From: Bacillota bacterium
GTDB lineage: Bacteria > Bacillota > Clostridia > Lachnospirales > Lachnospiraceae
Assembly (NCBI GenBank): GCA_023411225.1
Contig: JAEYPA010000094.1
Span: 1-30,357, forward strand
DNA: 30,357 nt
Direction of reading: 5' to 3'
In this document: piece by piece, positions 16,290 to 25,187 of the stretch
Position numbering within the stretch: the first letter of the stretch is position 1
Layout: each line of letters starts with the position of its first letter
Notes under the pieces: generated by a model
Databases searched by the model: none
Seen by the model: the letters and a program-made list of their open reading frames with translations, nothing else
What the model was told of the DNA's origin: nothing
Made by a program: the position numbers and the translations under genes

Positions 16290-17078
16290 ATGCAGATAGA
16301 AGATTATCTGAATGGAAGGGTATTACCGTTAGAAGATTACCAAGAATACTTGGAAGAATGGCTCAATGGATTAAAACATGAGATGAATTTTTGGAGTAGA
16401 TGGTTTGATACTAAGGGATTAGAATGGCCAGATGAGTATTCTTCTAGAACCAAAGGTAATAGGAAATTTCAGTATGAGCATTTAGTAAACAAAAAAGAGA
16501 CTAAACTTTTGGATGTTGGCTCAGGGCCATGTACCCTTATTGGAACTTTGTCTGATAATATAAAATTGGATATCACAGCAGTGGATCCATTGGCCTATGC
16601 TTATAATCGATTAATAGATGAACATAGTATAATATTGAAAGTTCGCTCTAAGTTTGGGATGGTGGAAAGACTAGAGGATAGCCTTGAAGAAAATAGTTTT
16701 GATATTGTTCATATGCAGGATGCGTTGGATCATAGCTATAATCCGTTGATAGGAATTAGCAAAATGATTTATGTTGCTAAGGTTGGTGGAAAGATTATAT
16801 TAAATCATGCGAATAACGAGGCAGAAAACGAGCATTACAGTGGTTTAAATCAATGGAATTTTGAAGTAAAAGATGATGTATTCTGGATTTGGCGAAAAGA
16901 CATTCGAATTAATGTTTATGAACTATTCAAAGAGTATGTAGATGCAAAATTCTTTGTATATGATTTAGCGCATACAGTCGAGTTTACAAAAAAGAATGTG
17001 ATACCTTTGTTTAAAGATAAGTTTGCCGGGATCTATAATGAGAAAGTGTTTTCAGGGTTATTGGAACTTCTGTACTAA
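16290..17078 (+). CDS. Class I SAM-dependent methyltransferase
   Basis: 262 aa. SAM-binding motif LLDVGSGPC lies at ~71-79, followed by ITAVDPLAYAYNRLI (acidic strand 2), ERLEDSLEENSFDIVHMQDA and GGKIILNHANNEAENEH. The N-terminus YLEEWLNGLKHEMNFWSRWF with EWPDEYSSRT belongs to a type I have seen in polysaccharide loci. The substrate is probably a sugar of the glycan, or an intermediate; nothing in the sequence fixes it. An ATG at 16275 is in frame, but GGGAGGA (16277-16283) lies seven bases before the ATG at 16290, which is preferred. The gene separates the first GT4 paralogue from the other two. It has no Rossmann-like extension. Confidence 0.85.
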   Translation: MQIEDYLNGRVLPLEDYQEYLEEWLNGLKHEMNFWSRWFDTKGLEWPDEYSSRTKGNRKFQYEHLVNKKETKLLDVGSGPCTLIGTLSDNIKLDITAVDPLAYAYNRLIDEHSIILKVRSKFGMVERLEDSLEENSFDIVHMQDALDHSYNPLIGISKMIYVAKVGGKIILNHANNEAENEHYSGLNQWNFEVKDDVFWIWRKDIRINVYELFKEYVDAKFFVYDLAHTVEFTKKNVIPLFKDKFAGIYNEKVFSGLLELLY

Positions 17079-17098
17079 TAGCAAGAAAGGATAATTGA

Positions 17099-18490
17099 AT
17101 GAGTATAGTCTTATATGGAGCTGGAATTGTTGGAGAACGAACCTATCGTCTATTGCAACAGTTTAACATAGAGGTTGCCTTTTTTGTGGATTCAGATAAA
17201 AACAAATGCAAGCAATTGTTTTGTGGAAAAAAAGTTGTTAGTATAGAACAGTTCAGTAAGTATCATAAGAAATATAGTGTTATTATCACAGCTTCTCTAC
17301 GTTATTATATGGAGATAAAATCAATACTTCTTTCTATGGGGGTTCCTGCAGAACATATAATCTCAAAAGAAGTTGTCTTAGTAGAGAAAATAAGGTATCA
17401 AGCAGATTCTTTGAGAAAGGGTAAGCAGCTTACATATTTGTTTGATATGGGAGATGGAGCCAATTTTGGAGGTGTTGAAACACTTACGATACAATTTATG
17501 GAGGGCTTAAAGCTAAGAGGATATTTCACAAAAGCAATTTTCCCAGGTAATCTACAGTTGATTCCCAAAACTTTAAAGAATGATATTATTCCTTTTGCAC
17601 TTGAAGAGAAAGTACTATCACAGAAGATAACAGAAATGGTCTCCACTATAATCAATATGCTTCCTTGTGTAATCATTCTTAGTCACGTAAATTACTGTTT
17701 TGTTGCTGCGAGTATAGTAAAACGATGCTATCCAGAAATGATAAAAGTAAACCTAATGATTCATGGTGGAGATATGGAATCATTGGAACGAGCCTATCAA
17801 GCAAGTAGTTACTTGAATGTTCTTCTATGCGTGGGAGACTATATACGTAAGGAAATGATTTATTCTTATGGAATTAATCCAGATAAAGTAAAGTATCATG
17901 CAAGTCCGGTTAAATGTGATGCTGATTATGTAAGGAAGGAATGTTTCAATACAGGAGCTATCAGAATTGGCTATGCAGGAAGAATTATTGTCGCCCAAAA
18001 GCGAGCAGATTTGATTCCTCAATTGATGGAAGCTTTGGTACATAGAAATGTAGAATTTGAACTTCATATAGCAGGAGAGGGACCATATTTAGCAGAGCTT
18101 AAGCAAAGAGTGAAGAAAATAGACTCTTTAAATCAAGTGTATTGGTATGGTAGATTGGAACATAGTGAGATGGATAAGTTCTGGAAAAGTGTAGATTTAT
18201 TTTTAAATGTGTCTGAATTTGAAGGAATGAGTATCTCTATGTTGGAAGCAATGTCATTCGCCTGTGTTCCAGTAATGACCAAAGTAGATGGAGTAGAAGA
18301 ATTTGTTCAGGATGGAAAGAATGGATTTCTTTGCCCTATAGGAGAAGTTAACGAATTGGCAGACCGAATAGCATACCTATCAAAAGATAGGAGTCGACTT
18401 GCTGAATTAGGAAGAGAAGCAAGAGCGATTATAGAGAAAAAATGTAATCTTGAAAGGTATATTGACTATCTGCTTCATGTTAACGAGTAG
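17099..18490 (+). CDS. Rossmann-like + GT4 glycosyltransferase (paralogue 2 of 3)
   Basis: 463 aa. The Rossmann-like domain (1-~95) reads SIVLYGAGIVGERTYRLL, AFFVDSDKNKCK, YSVIITAS. The GT-B part has YLFDMGDGANFGGVETLTIQ, GYAGRIIVAQKRADLIPQLM, HIAGEGPYLAELK and EX7E in FEGMSISMLEAMSFACVPVM (~375). It is closely related in full length to the proteins starting at 14853 and 18510. The conserved Gly-Gly-Val-Glu in the first Rossmann fold of the GT4 part is the usual acceptor-loop region. GAAAGGA precedes the ATG. Donor and acceptor cannot be predicted. Confidence 0.9.
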   Translation: MSIVLYGAGIVGERTYRLLQQFNIEVAFFVDSDKNKCKQLFCGKKVVSIEQFSKYHKKYSVIITASLRYYMEIKSILLSMGVPAEHIISKEVVLVEKIRYQADSLRKGKQLTYLFDMGDGANFGGVETLTIQFMEGLKLRGYFTKAIFPGNLQLIPKTLKNDIIPFALEEKVLSQKITEMVSTIINMLPCVIILSHVNYCFVAASIVKRCYPEMIKVNLMIHGGDMESLERAYQASSYLNVLLCVGDYIRKEMIYSYGINPDKVKYHASPVKCDADYVRKECFNTGAIRIGYAGRIIVAQKRADLIPQLMEALVHRNVEFELHIAGEGPYLAELKQRVKKIDSLNQVYWYGRLEHSEMDKFWKSVDLFLNVSEFEGMSISMLEAMSFACVPVMTKVDGVEEFVQDGKNGFLCPIGEVNELADRIAYLSKDRSRLAELGREARAIIEKKCNLERYIDYLLHVNE

Positions 18491-18509
18491 ATGATGGCAG
18501 GGGGTTTAC

Positions 18510-19931
18510 ATGAAAATTGTATTATATGGTGCTGGAATTGTTGCCGAAAGATATTATAAATGTTTATCAGCTTTTGGATTAGAGGTAGATTGTTTTGTTG
18601 ATAGAAATCAAGATAAATGGAATACTTCTTACTGTGACAAGAAAATCAGAAATCCAAAGGATATCATAGAAAGTAAAGAAGAGTATGTCATTGTCATTTC
18701 AGTTGCCTTTACTATTTACGAGGAAGTGAAACAACAGCTACTAGCGTATGGAGTGCCAGCAAATCGAATTCTAACAATAGAAACGGTAATCGCACAGAAT
18801 TATCAATCAGAAATCTTATATACGGAAAGAAAAAACATCGATCAGAATAGTCAACCTACCTATGTGTTTGATACTGGAATTGGAGCAGAGTTTGGTGGAG
18901 TGGAAACATTGGTGTTACAGTTTGTTCAGGAGATGAAGCGTCGTAACATACTAGCCAAATTAATATTTCCAGGAAAAAAGGATAGTATACCTAGGAATAT
19001 GCTAGAGGATACTATTTTCTTTAAGTTCCCACTACCAGGTAAGAATACAGACTATATAGAAGTAAGAGAGAAGATTGAAAGAATAGCTAGGATATTAGAA
19101 CAATATGTTCCATGCACTATCTATTTAACTGATATATTTTATCTATACATAGCGACACAGTTGTTAAAAAGAAAATATGGTGAACAGGTAAGAATCATCT
19201 CCATGGCACATGGCAGTGATCCTTTTACAATTACACAGCATGGGGAGGCATCAGGTACGGTTAATCGAATTCTATGCGTAAGTCAGTTTATCCAAGATGC
19301 AATAATGAAAAAATATATGTTGTCGAATGAGTTTGTTCTACATAAGAGTAGCCCAGTAATATATGAGAATAAATATCAGAAACCAAAGCTGAAAGAGCTG
19401 GATAAAGTAGTGATTGGTTACGCAGGAAGAATTGTAAAACCGATAAAACGTGCAGATTTATTACCACTTTTGATGATGGAACTAGAGAGGAAGAAAGTGA
19501 AGTATGAAATAAATGTTGCTGGAACGGGAGACTATTTACCTGAATTGCAGGAAGATGTGCGTGAAAGAAAGCTCGAGCATAGAATAAAGTTTATAGGGCG
19601 TATCCCCCATGAACAGATGTCTGAATTTTGGAAAAAGTGCAATATATATTTAGCCTTATCAGAATTTGAGGGAATGAGTATTTCTATGTTAGAAGCTATG
19701 TCATATGGTAATGTGCCTGTTGTAACAAGGGTAAATGGTGTTAACGAGTTTATACAAGATACGAAAAATGGATTTATCTGTCCATTTGGTAGCTTAGAGG
19801 AAATTAGTTGCAAAATTCAGGAATTGCAACAGGATAAGATTCAGTTAGAGAAAATGTCTTTAAAAGCAAGACAGACGATTGAGAATAAATGTAGTTTGAA
19901 AGATTATGTAGATTATCTACTTCGTGCATGA
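18510..19931 (+). CDS. Rossmann-like + GT4 glycosyltransferase (paralogue 3 of 3)
   Basis: 473 aa. The N-terminal Rossmann-like domain reads KIVLYGAGIVAERYYKCL, with Ala in place of the third Gly-motif residue of paralogue 2, then CFVDRNQDKW and YVIVISVA. The GT4 part has YVFDTGIGAEFGGVETLVLQ, GYAGRIVKPIKRADLLPLLM, NVAGTGDYLPELQ and EX7E in FEGMSISMLEAMSYGNVPVV (~384). It lies 19 bases after paralogue 2 and looks like a more recent duplicate of it than of paralogue 1, judging by shared motif wording (EGMSISMLEAMS, GYAGRI, KRADL). AGGGGG before the ATG serves as ribosome binding site. Confidence 0.9.
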   Translation: MKIVLYGAGIVAERYYKCLSAFGLEVDCFVDRNQDKWNTSYCDKKIRNPKDIIESKEEYVIVISVAFTIYEEVKQQLLAYGVPANRILTIETVIAQNYQSEILYTERKNIDQNSQPTYVFDTGIGAEFGGVETLVLQFVQEMKRRNILAKLIFPGKKDSIPRNMLEDTIFFKFPLPGKNTDYIEVREKIERIARILEQYVPCTIYLTDIFYLYIATQLLKRKYGEQVRIISMAHGSDPFTITQHGEASGTVNRILCVSQFIQDAIMKKYMLSNEFVLHKSSPVIYENKYQKPKLKELDKVVIGYAGRIVKPIKRADLLPLLMMELERKKVKYEINVAGTGDYLPELQEDVRERKLEHRIKFIGRIPHEQMSEFWKKCNIYLALSEFEGMSISMLEAMSYGNVPVVTRVNGVNEFIQDTKNGFICPFGSLEEISCKIQELQQDKIQLEKMSLKARQTIENKCSLKDYVDYLLRA

Positions 19932-19967
19932 TTGTTTGAAGATGATTTAGAAAAGGAGGGAGTATGT

Positions 19968-21566
19968 ATGGTCACAGTTATAGTACCAATCTATAATGTT
20001 GAAAATTATTTGGACCAGTGTATTGGTTCTATTGTCAATCAGACATATACCAATCTTGAGATACTCCTACTTGATGATGGGTCCACGGATCATTCCTTGG
20101 AAAAATGTATTCAGTGGAAAGAAAAAGATAGCAGAATACAGGTAATCCATAAGGAAAATGAAGGACAGGGACCAACTAGAAATTATGGGATCAGAATTGC
20201 CAGAGGAGAATTCGTGATATTTGTCGATTCAGATGATTGGTTAGCAAATAATTATATAGAGACCTTGTATGAGCAGATCATTCAATCAGATTCTGATATG
20301 GCCGCCTGTAATTGTAAATCCATATGGATGCTAACTGGAGTAGAAGTAGAGGATTTGAGTGGATATCGATGTGCCGTTTTAAATAAACAAGGAATTATTA
20401 GATTTGGAATTCCAAGTCCTAATTGCAGGATTTTTAGAAAAGAACTTCTTGATAGGATTGTTATGCCTGCAATTCCCTATGAAGATCTGGCAGTCTTTAG
20501 TAGTATCGTTATAGAATCCAAGAGTATATCTGGGGTAAATCAAGGACTTTACTACTATCGATGTGATAGGGAAGGGAGTACTACCAATAGGGAGAGTTCC
20601 CTTAAGTATTATGTGGATGCTTTACGTATTAGTTATGAGTATATGAATACACATCATCTTATAGGCGAGTATTATTCAGCAATGAGAGATCAGGCAGTAT
20701 TTCATCTTGCATCTGGTTTACGTGTGTGTAAACAGAAGTATGCAAAATCTTATGAAGGATTGAAAAAAGAGTTCAGAAACTTCTTAGATAAATATTATCC
20801 TGACTGGAATAATCGATTTAAAAAGAGATATGTCATATTTGGTAGCTATATGTTAAGTAAGATGCTAGATGATATATTAAAAAGTGTTCCAGAAGATTTC
20901 TTAGGAATTGATGAACAAAACCATTATTATGTTAGTAAATACAATTTTTCAACTGTAGTAGCCACCATGTTTCATCATGAAGAGTGTGATAGTGTAAAGC
21001 ATACCAATCCCTATAGAGAGAAAATGTTAAATGCAGAATTAAAGAATGAACTTTTAAAGGAATTAGAAGAGAGTTATGCTGATTATGTGCTGTTGGATTT
21101 TTTAGAGGATCGGTATGGCTTAATAGAAACGAAGGTTGGTCTGGTAACGGATAGTGAATTAATTCATGAGGTAGACTCACCTTTTGAAGTAGTTGATTAT
21201 ATTGGAATAGAAGATGATAGGTACCAAGGGTTATGGGAGGACAGTTGTTTAAAACTAATTCAAATACTACGTGAAAAGTATCAGCCAGAACAAGTAATTC
21301 TTGTGGAAAATTATCTGGCAGAATCTTTTGGGGACTATAATATGACAAGGGAGTATAAAGAGGTAGAGCAGATCCGTAAAATCAATCGTCAGATCGAAGC
21401 GCACTATTCGTTTTTTAAGAAGAATGCACCGGAGTATATTGTCATTCAGGCAGATGAACGGAATAACTGTTTTACAGATCAAAAGTTTCGTCACGGTGTA
21501 CATCCATGGCACTATAATTATGAATATCAGATTATTATAGAAAATAAGATATTAGATTACTTATAA
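19968..21566 (+). CDS. GT2-family glycosyltransferase + DUF6270-like domain
   Basis: 532 aa. Residues 1-~230 are a GT-A family 2 glycosyltransferase (MVTVIVPIYNVENYLDQCIG, LLLDDGSTDHSLEKC, FVDSDDWLANNY). Residues ~290-532 resemble DUF6270, a family found fused to or beside capsule glycosyltransferases: KRYVIFGSYMLSKMLDDIL, YYVSKYNFSTVVATMF, ADYVLLDFLEDRYGLIETK, and the ending GVHPWHYNYEYQIIIENKIL. The usual GSC motif of that family reads GSY here, so any Cys-dependent or motif-dependent activity may be altered. This is the only GT2 protein in the cluster without the Rossmann-like domain. The frame is open from a TTG at 19932, but AGGAGGG (19954-19960) clearly serves the ATG at 19968. Confidence 0.83.
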   Translation: MVTVIVPIYNVENYLDQCIGSIVNQTYTNLEILLLDDGSTDHSLEKCIQWKEKDSRIQVIHKENEGQGPTRNYGIRIARGEFVIFVDSDDWLANNYIETLYEQIIQSDSDMAACNCKSIWMLTGVEVEDLSGYRCAVLNKQGIIRFGIPSPNCRIFRKELLDRIVMPAIPYEDLAVFSSIVIESKSISGVNQGLYYYRCDREGSTTNRESSLKYYVDALRISYEYMNTHHLIGEYYSAMRDQAVFHLASGLRVCKQKYAKSYEGLKKEFRNFLDKYYPDWNNRFKKRYVIFGSYMLSKMLDDILKSVPEDFLGIDEQNHYYVSKYNFSTVVATMFHHEECDSVKHTNPYREKMLNAELKNELLKELEESYADYVLLDFLEDRYGLIETKVGLVTDSELIHEVDSPFEVVDYIGIEDDRYQGLWEDSCLKLIQILREKYQPEQVILVENYLAESFGDYNMTREYKEVEQIRKINRQIEAHYSFFKKNAPEYIVIQADERNNCFTDQKFRHGVHPWHYNYEYQIIIENKILDYL

Positions 21567-21583
21567 GAGAAATAGGAGTGAGA

Positions 21584-22891
21584 ATGTTGATTAAAGTTTC
21601 AGTTGTAGTACCAGTCTATAACGTGCAGAATTATTTGGCAGAATGCCTGGATAGTATACAGAGACAAACGCTGACTGAGATTGAAATAATCTGTATCAAT
21701 GACGGTTCTACAGACGATTCTAAATCTATTTTAAAACATTATGCCAAAGAAGATAGCAGAATAAAAATCATTGATAAGAGTAATTCGGGCTATGGGAATA
21801 GTGTGAATATTGGAATAAATCAGGCAACAGGAGAGTATGTTACGATTGTGGAGCCAGATGATTATATTGATCCTCAGATGTATGAAGAGCTGTACCAAGT
21901 AGCCAAAGAATATAATGCAGATGTTGTGAAAGCAAATTTTGATGCTTTTTATGGAGAAAAAGAGGATCGATATTTTGAGTCCTATAAAATATTAAAGGAT
22001 TCATCTAAATACGGGAAAGTACTTGAGGGATATATGGAATTGACGATTCAAAATACTGGAATGGCAAATTGGGCAGGAATTTATCGAACTTCCTATTTGC
22101 AAAGGAATCATATTAGACATAATGAGACACCAGGTGCTTCCTATCAGGATATTGGTTTTTGGTTTCAGATTTTTACCAACAAAGGTCGATTTTTCTTTAT
22201 GGATAAGTCATTTTATCGCTATCGAAGAGACAATCCCAATTCATCAGTGGCAAGAAAAGATAAAGTATATTGCGTCTGTAAGGAATACCAATTTGTAACA
22301 GAGTATTTACGACAGGATATGGAAAAATATGCGTTGTATCGCTCTTCCTATTGGTATTGTTTATTCCACAGTTATGTATTTAATATGCATCGTATTGCCG
22401 AGCAGTATAAAGAGGAATTTGCGATTCATTTTTCGAAGCAGATGAAGGAGGCAATTACCTCTAATGAATTAGATATAGAATACTTTAATGAGTATGAGAG
22501 AGCTATGCTTGAGAGTTTGATTGGTTCCAAGAAGGTCCGACACTATTTCTGGGTCGCAGGTAGATCTGAGATTTTATCTAAAATCAAGGAGAAAAAACAT
22601 ATATATATCTATGGTGCGGGTATTCTTGGAACAGCCTTATATGAACGATTGCAGGACATGGGAATATATGCAGAAGCATTTGTTGTATCAAAACATCAAG
22701 GCGATAGTGTAGCGAAGAGCGTAATTCCTGTGATTGCAGTAAGTCACATAGAGTTAGATAAAGAAGATGCTATCGTATTGATTGCTATGAGATATAAGGA
22801 TTGCATCTCTGTGACAAAAGAATTATTAAGCCAGAATGTATCAAATGTGATTCCAGTTTTAGGAAGAGTACGAGAATGTTTTAATATATAG
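21584..22891 (+). CDS. GT2-family glycosyltransferase + Rossmann-like domain
   Basis: 435 aa. The GT-A part has IKVSVVVPVYNVQNYLAECL, IICINDGSTDDSKSI, NSGYGNSVNIGINQATGEYV and VEPDDYIDPQM, where Glu-Pro replaces the first Asp-Ser of the usual DSDD motif. This variant is typical of a subfamily of GT2 enzymes. The middle part (NTGMANWAGIYRTSYLQ, YQDIGFWFQIFTNKGRFFFM) is that subfamily's signature. The Rossmann-like domain occupies ~340-435 (KHIYIYGAGILGTALYERL, AFVVSKHQGD, DAIVLIAMR). GTG at 21578 is in frame, but it overlaps AGGAG, so the ATG at 21584 is preferred. Confidence 0.9.
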   Translation: MLIKVSVVVPVYNVQNYLAECLDSIQRQTLTEIEIICINDGSTDDSKSILKHYAKEDSRIKIIDKSNSGYGNSVNIGINQATGEYVTIVEPDDYIDPQMYEELYQVAKEYNADVVKANFDAFYGEKEDRYFESYKILKDSSKYGKVLEGYMELTIQNTGMANWAGIYRTSYLQRNHIRHNETPGASYQDIGFWFQIFTNKGRFFFMDKSFYRYRRDNPNSSVARKDKVYCVCKEYQFVTEYLRQDMEKYALYRSSYWYCLFHSYVFNMHRIAEQYKEEFAIHFSKQMKEAITSNELDIEYFNEYERAMLESLIGSKKVRHYFWVAGRSEILSKIKEKKHIYIYGAGILGTALYERLQDMGIYAEAFVVSKHQGDSVAKSVIPVIAVSHIELDKEDAIVLIAMRYKDCISVTKELLSQNVSNVIPVLGRVRECFNI

Positions 22892-22907
22892 TAAGGTGGT
22901 GAGGGAA

Positions 22908-25172
22908 ATGTTCTATTCTTTTGATGTGTTTGATACATTAATAACTAGAAAAACAGCTACACCAGAGGGTATTTTTGCATTAGTGCAGGAAAAATTACTA
23001 ATGAATTCCTATTCTGAATTTCCCTCCAATTTGAGAAATCAATTTTTTATTTACCGTATTCATGCGGAAGGGCTGGCTCGTTCTGTCTGTAGAAATGAAA
23101 ATCGTCAGGAAATCTTATTGTCAGAGATCTATCAAGCACTACAGTTACTTGGACTAACTGAACAACAAAAGAATCAACTGATGGAATTAGAGGTGCAGAC
23201 GGAGTTAGAGAATATCCATCCAATCCATGAGAACATACGGAGATTAAAACAGTATGTTGCGAAAGGTCAACGTGTCGTTTTAATCTCTGATATGTACCTA
23301 GATAAAAAAGTAATTGGGAATATACTGCATAAGATAGATCCGATATTTGATACGCTTCCTTTGTATGTATCCTCAGAGAGTATGAAGTCAAAGTGGCATG
23401 GCTCTTTATATCAGTATATAAAGGAGCAGGAACATGTTGCTTATGAGGAGTGGACTCATATTGGTGATAATAAAGAGTCAGATATGAGAGTACCCAATTC
23501 TTTAGGCATACAATCAGAACTCTATCAATCAGTTTCCATGCTTGATTTTGAAAAATATATTTTAGAAAAGCAAAGGGACAATGCTTACATACAGTTGTCG
23601 ATTGGTGCTTCCTTATATACTAGGCGAAATTATCAGGATACTACAGCATTCCGAATAGGCGCATCACTAGGTGGGCCTATCCTATATGCCTATGTTTGCT
23701 GGATTCTGGAGGAATGTATCAAGAGGGGGATAAACAAGCTTTATTTTATTGCACGAGACGGATATTTTCCCAAATTAATTGCAGATCAGTTAATTGAGGA
23801 AAACCAGTATAAGATAGAGACACATTATTTATATGGGTCAAGAAAAGCCTGGAAAATGATTGCCATGGAGGAACAGGACGACTTAGCGGTTCTCCTAAAT
23901 AGTTCTTATATGTATCGTGCCACTTCTATAGGCGACGTTGCTGAATTATTGGAATTGACTGAAAGTCAGCTATATGAGATTCTTCCGCAGTTAAGAAGGG
24001 TACAGAAGGAATCATTTACTCCTGTAATAAGAAACTACTGTTATCATGAAATTATTGTACATCAAAAATCAGTTATTTCCTATCTTCAAAATGCGTTGGC
24101 AGACAAAAGGCAGAAAGCAATACAGTATCTGATGCAGGAAATTGATATGCAGAGAGAGGATACTGCTTATGTTGAAATTGGGGGAACTGGTTATACCCAA
24201 GGATGTCTAGCTAGACTTACAAAACCATATCGAAAGAATAAAATCAGGACGTTTTACTTTAAACGTGATACCTATAAAGATGTTGAGGACTGTGAGTTCT
24301 TTGTCTATATACCTAGCTTCTTAGATAATAATATTGCAATTGAGATGCTTACAAGAGCACCTGAGAATCAAACCATTGGGTATGAAGAGAGTCATGGAAG
24401 GATGAGACCAATCTTTTTAGAAGGAACGGGAGAACTAAAAGCTTTACAGGAGCATGGAATCAAGGCCTATGAAGATGGAATTAAAGCCTATACCACATCT
24501 TTTTGTAAGATTGATGTTAATAGTAATGAGGCATTTAAACTTGTAAGCGAGTATTTTCATATGGCATTAGAAACTCCAGACTCAGAAGTCCTTTCTTATA
24601 TTGGAGGAATGCCCAATAATGCTTCAGGAAGGGAAAAAAGAATAGTTCCCTTTGCTCCAGAGTTGACTGGAAAGGAAGCAAAACGTATTTTCTTAACAAA
24701 GAAGGGACAAGCCCAGGAGAGTCTTTATAAGGGAACTGAATTGCAGTATTCCATTATGCGAAGCAGCAAAAAGGTACAAGCACAGATTGAAAAATGTAAA
24801 TTAAAATCAAAAATCTTACATAAGTGGAAAGAAAATTTTTGGTATGTGGAGCATTATGGCTTGCGGATTCCCAAATGCTTTCGATGCAAAAAAGTAGTTC
24901 TCTACGGAGCAGGACAGGCAGGACAGAAAATTTATAACGACTGCAGATATCTTCCCGGAATGAAGATTATTCTGTGGGTAGACAAGAATTATGAGCAGCG
25001 AAGGAACAAGGGACTTAAGGTAGTAAGTCCCTCAGAAATACTTAATATAGACTATGATCAAATTCTGATTGGGGTTATGAATCAGAAGGTTGCAGATTGT
25101 ATCAAAAAGGAACTGCTGGAACTTGGAATTGTGGAGGAGAAGATAGTCTGGCTGGATCTAGGAGCCAGATAA
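22908..25172 (+). CDS. COG5610-type HAD-superfamily protein + Rossmann-like domain
   Basis: 754 aa. Residues 1-~215 form a HAD hydrolase: motif I YSFDVFDTLITRK (nucleophile Asp), motif II VVLISDMYLD, a Lys in SKWHGSLYQYI, and motif IV WTHIGDNKESDMRV. Residues ~230-650 are a large domain with INKLYFIARDGYFPKLIADQ, YLYGSRKAWKM and YVEIGGTGYTQGCLARL, typical of COG5610 proteins in polysaccharide gene clusters. Residues ~660-754 are the Rossmann-like domain (KKVVLYGAGQAGQKIYNDCR, LWVDKNYEQR, DQILIGVM). All HAD catalytic positions are present, so phosphatase or phosphotransferase activity is plausible; the role of the middle domain is unknown. Two in-frame GTG codons precede the ATG at 22908, but AAGGTG (22893-22898) is best spaced for the ATG. 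Confidence 0.84.
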   Translation: MFYSFDVFDTLITRKTATPEGIFALVQEKLLMNSYSEFPSNLRNQFFIYRIHAEGLARSVCRNENRQEILLSEIYQALQLLGLTEQQKNQLMELEVQTELENIHPIHENIRRLKQYVAKGQRVVLISDMYLDKKVIGNILHKIDPIFDTLPLYVSSESMKSKWHGSLYQYIKEQEHVAYEEWTHIGDNKESDMRVPNSLGIQSELYQSVSMLDFEKYILEKQRDNAYIQLSIGASLYTRRNYQDTTAFRIGASLGGPILYAYVCWILEECIKRGINKLYFIARDGYFPKLIADQLIEENQYKIETHYLYGSRKAWKMIAMEEQDDLAVLLNSSYMYRATSIGDVAELLELTESQLYEILPQLRRVQKESFTPVIRNYCYHEIIVHQKSVISYLQNALADKRQKAIQYLMQEIDMQREDTAYVEIGGTGYTQGCLARLTKPYRKNKIRTFYFKRDTYKDVEDCEFFVYIPSFLDNNIAIEMLTRAPENQTIGYEESHGRMRPIFLEGTGELKALQEHGIKAYEDGIKAYTTSFCKIDVNSNEAFKLVSEYFHMALETPDSEVLSYIGGMPNNASGREKRIVPFAPELTGKEAKRIFLTKKGQAQESLYKGTELQYSIMRSSKKVQAQIEKCKLKSKILHKWKENFWYVEHYGLRIPKCFRCKKVVLYGAGQAGQKIYNDCRYLPGMKIILWVDKNYEQRRNKGLKVVSPSEILNIDYDQILIGVMNQKVADCIKKELLELGIVEEKIVWLDLGAR

Positions 25173-25187
25173 TCAGGAAGAAAAAAT

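Noticed and set aside
12428..19931. Possible mobile element behind the duplicated glycosyltransferase genes
   Set aside because: No transposase, integrase, terminal inverted repeats or target duplications are visible; unequal recombination between paralogues suffices.
20932..21348. 138-aa open frame on the minus strand
   Set aside because: It lies wholly inside the GT2/DUF6270-like gene, has no ribosome binding site and no recognisable domain; a shadow frame.
22521..22712. 63-aa plus-strand open frame inside the GT2 gene at 21584
   Set aside because: It overlaps a well-supported gene in another frame and covers its Rossmann unit; no ribosome binding site or domain.
23047..23391. 114-aa open frame on the minus strand
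   Set aside because: It overlaps the conserved HAD domain of the plus-strand gene and has no start signal or family likeness.
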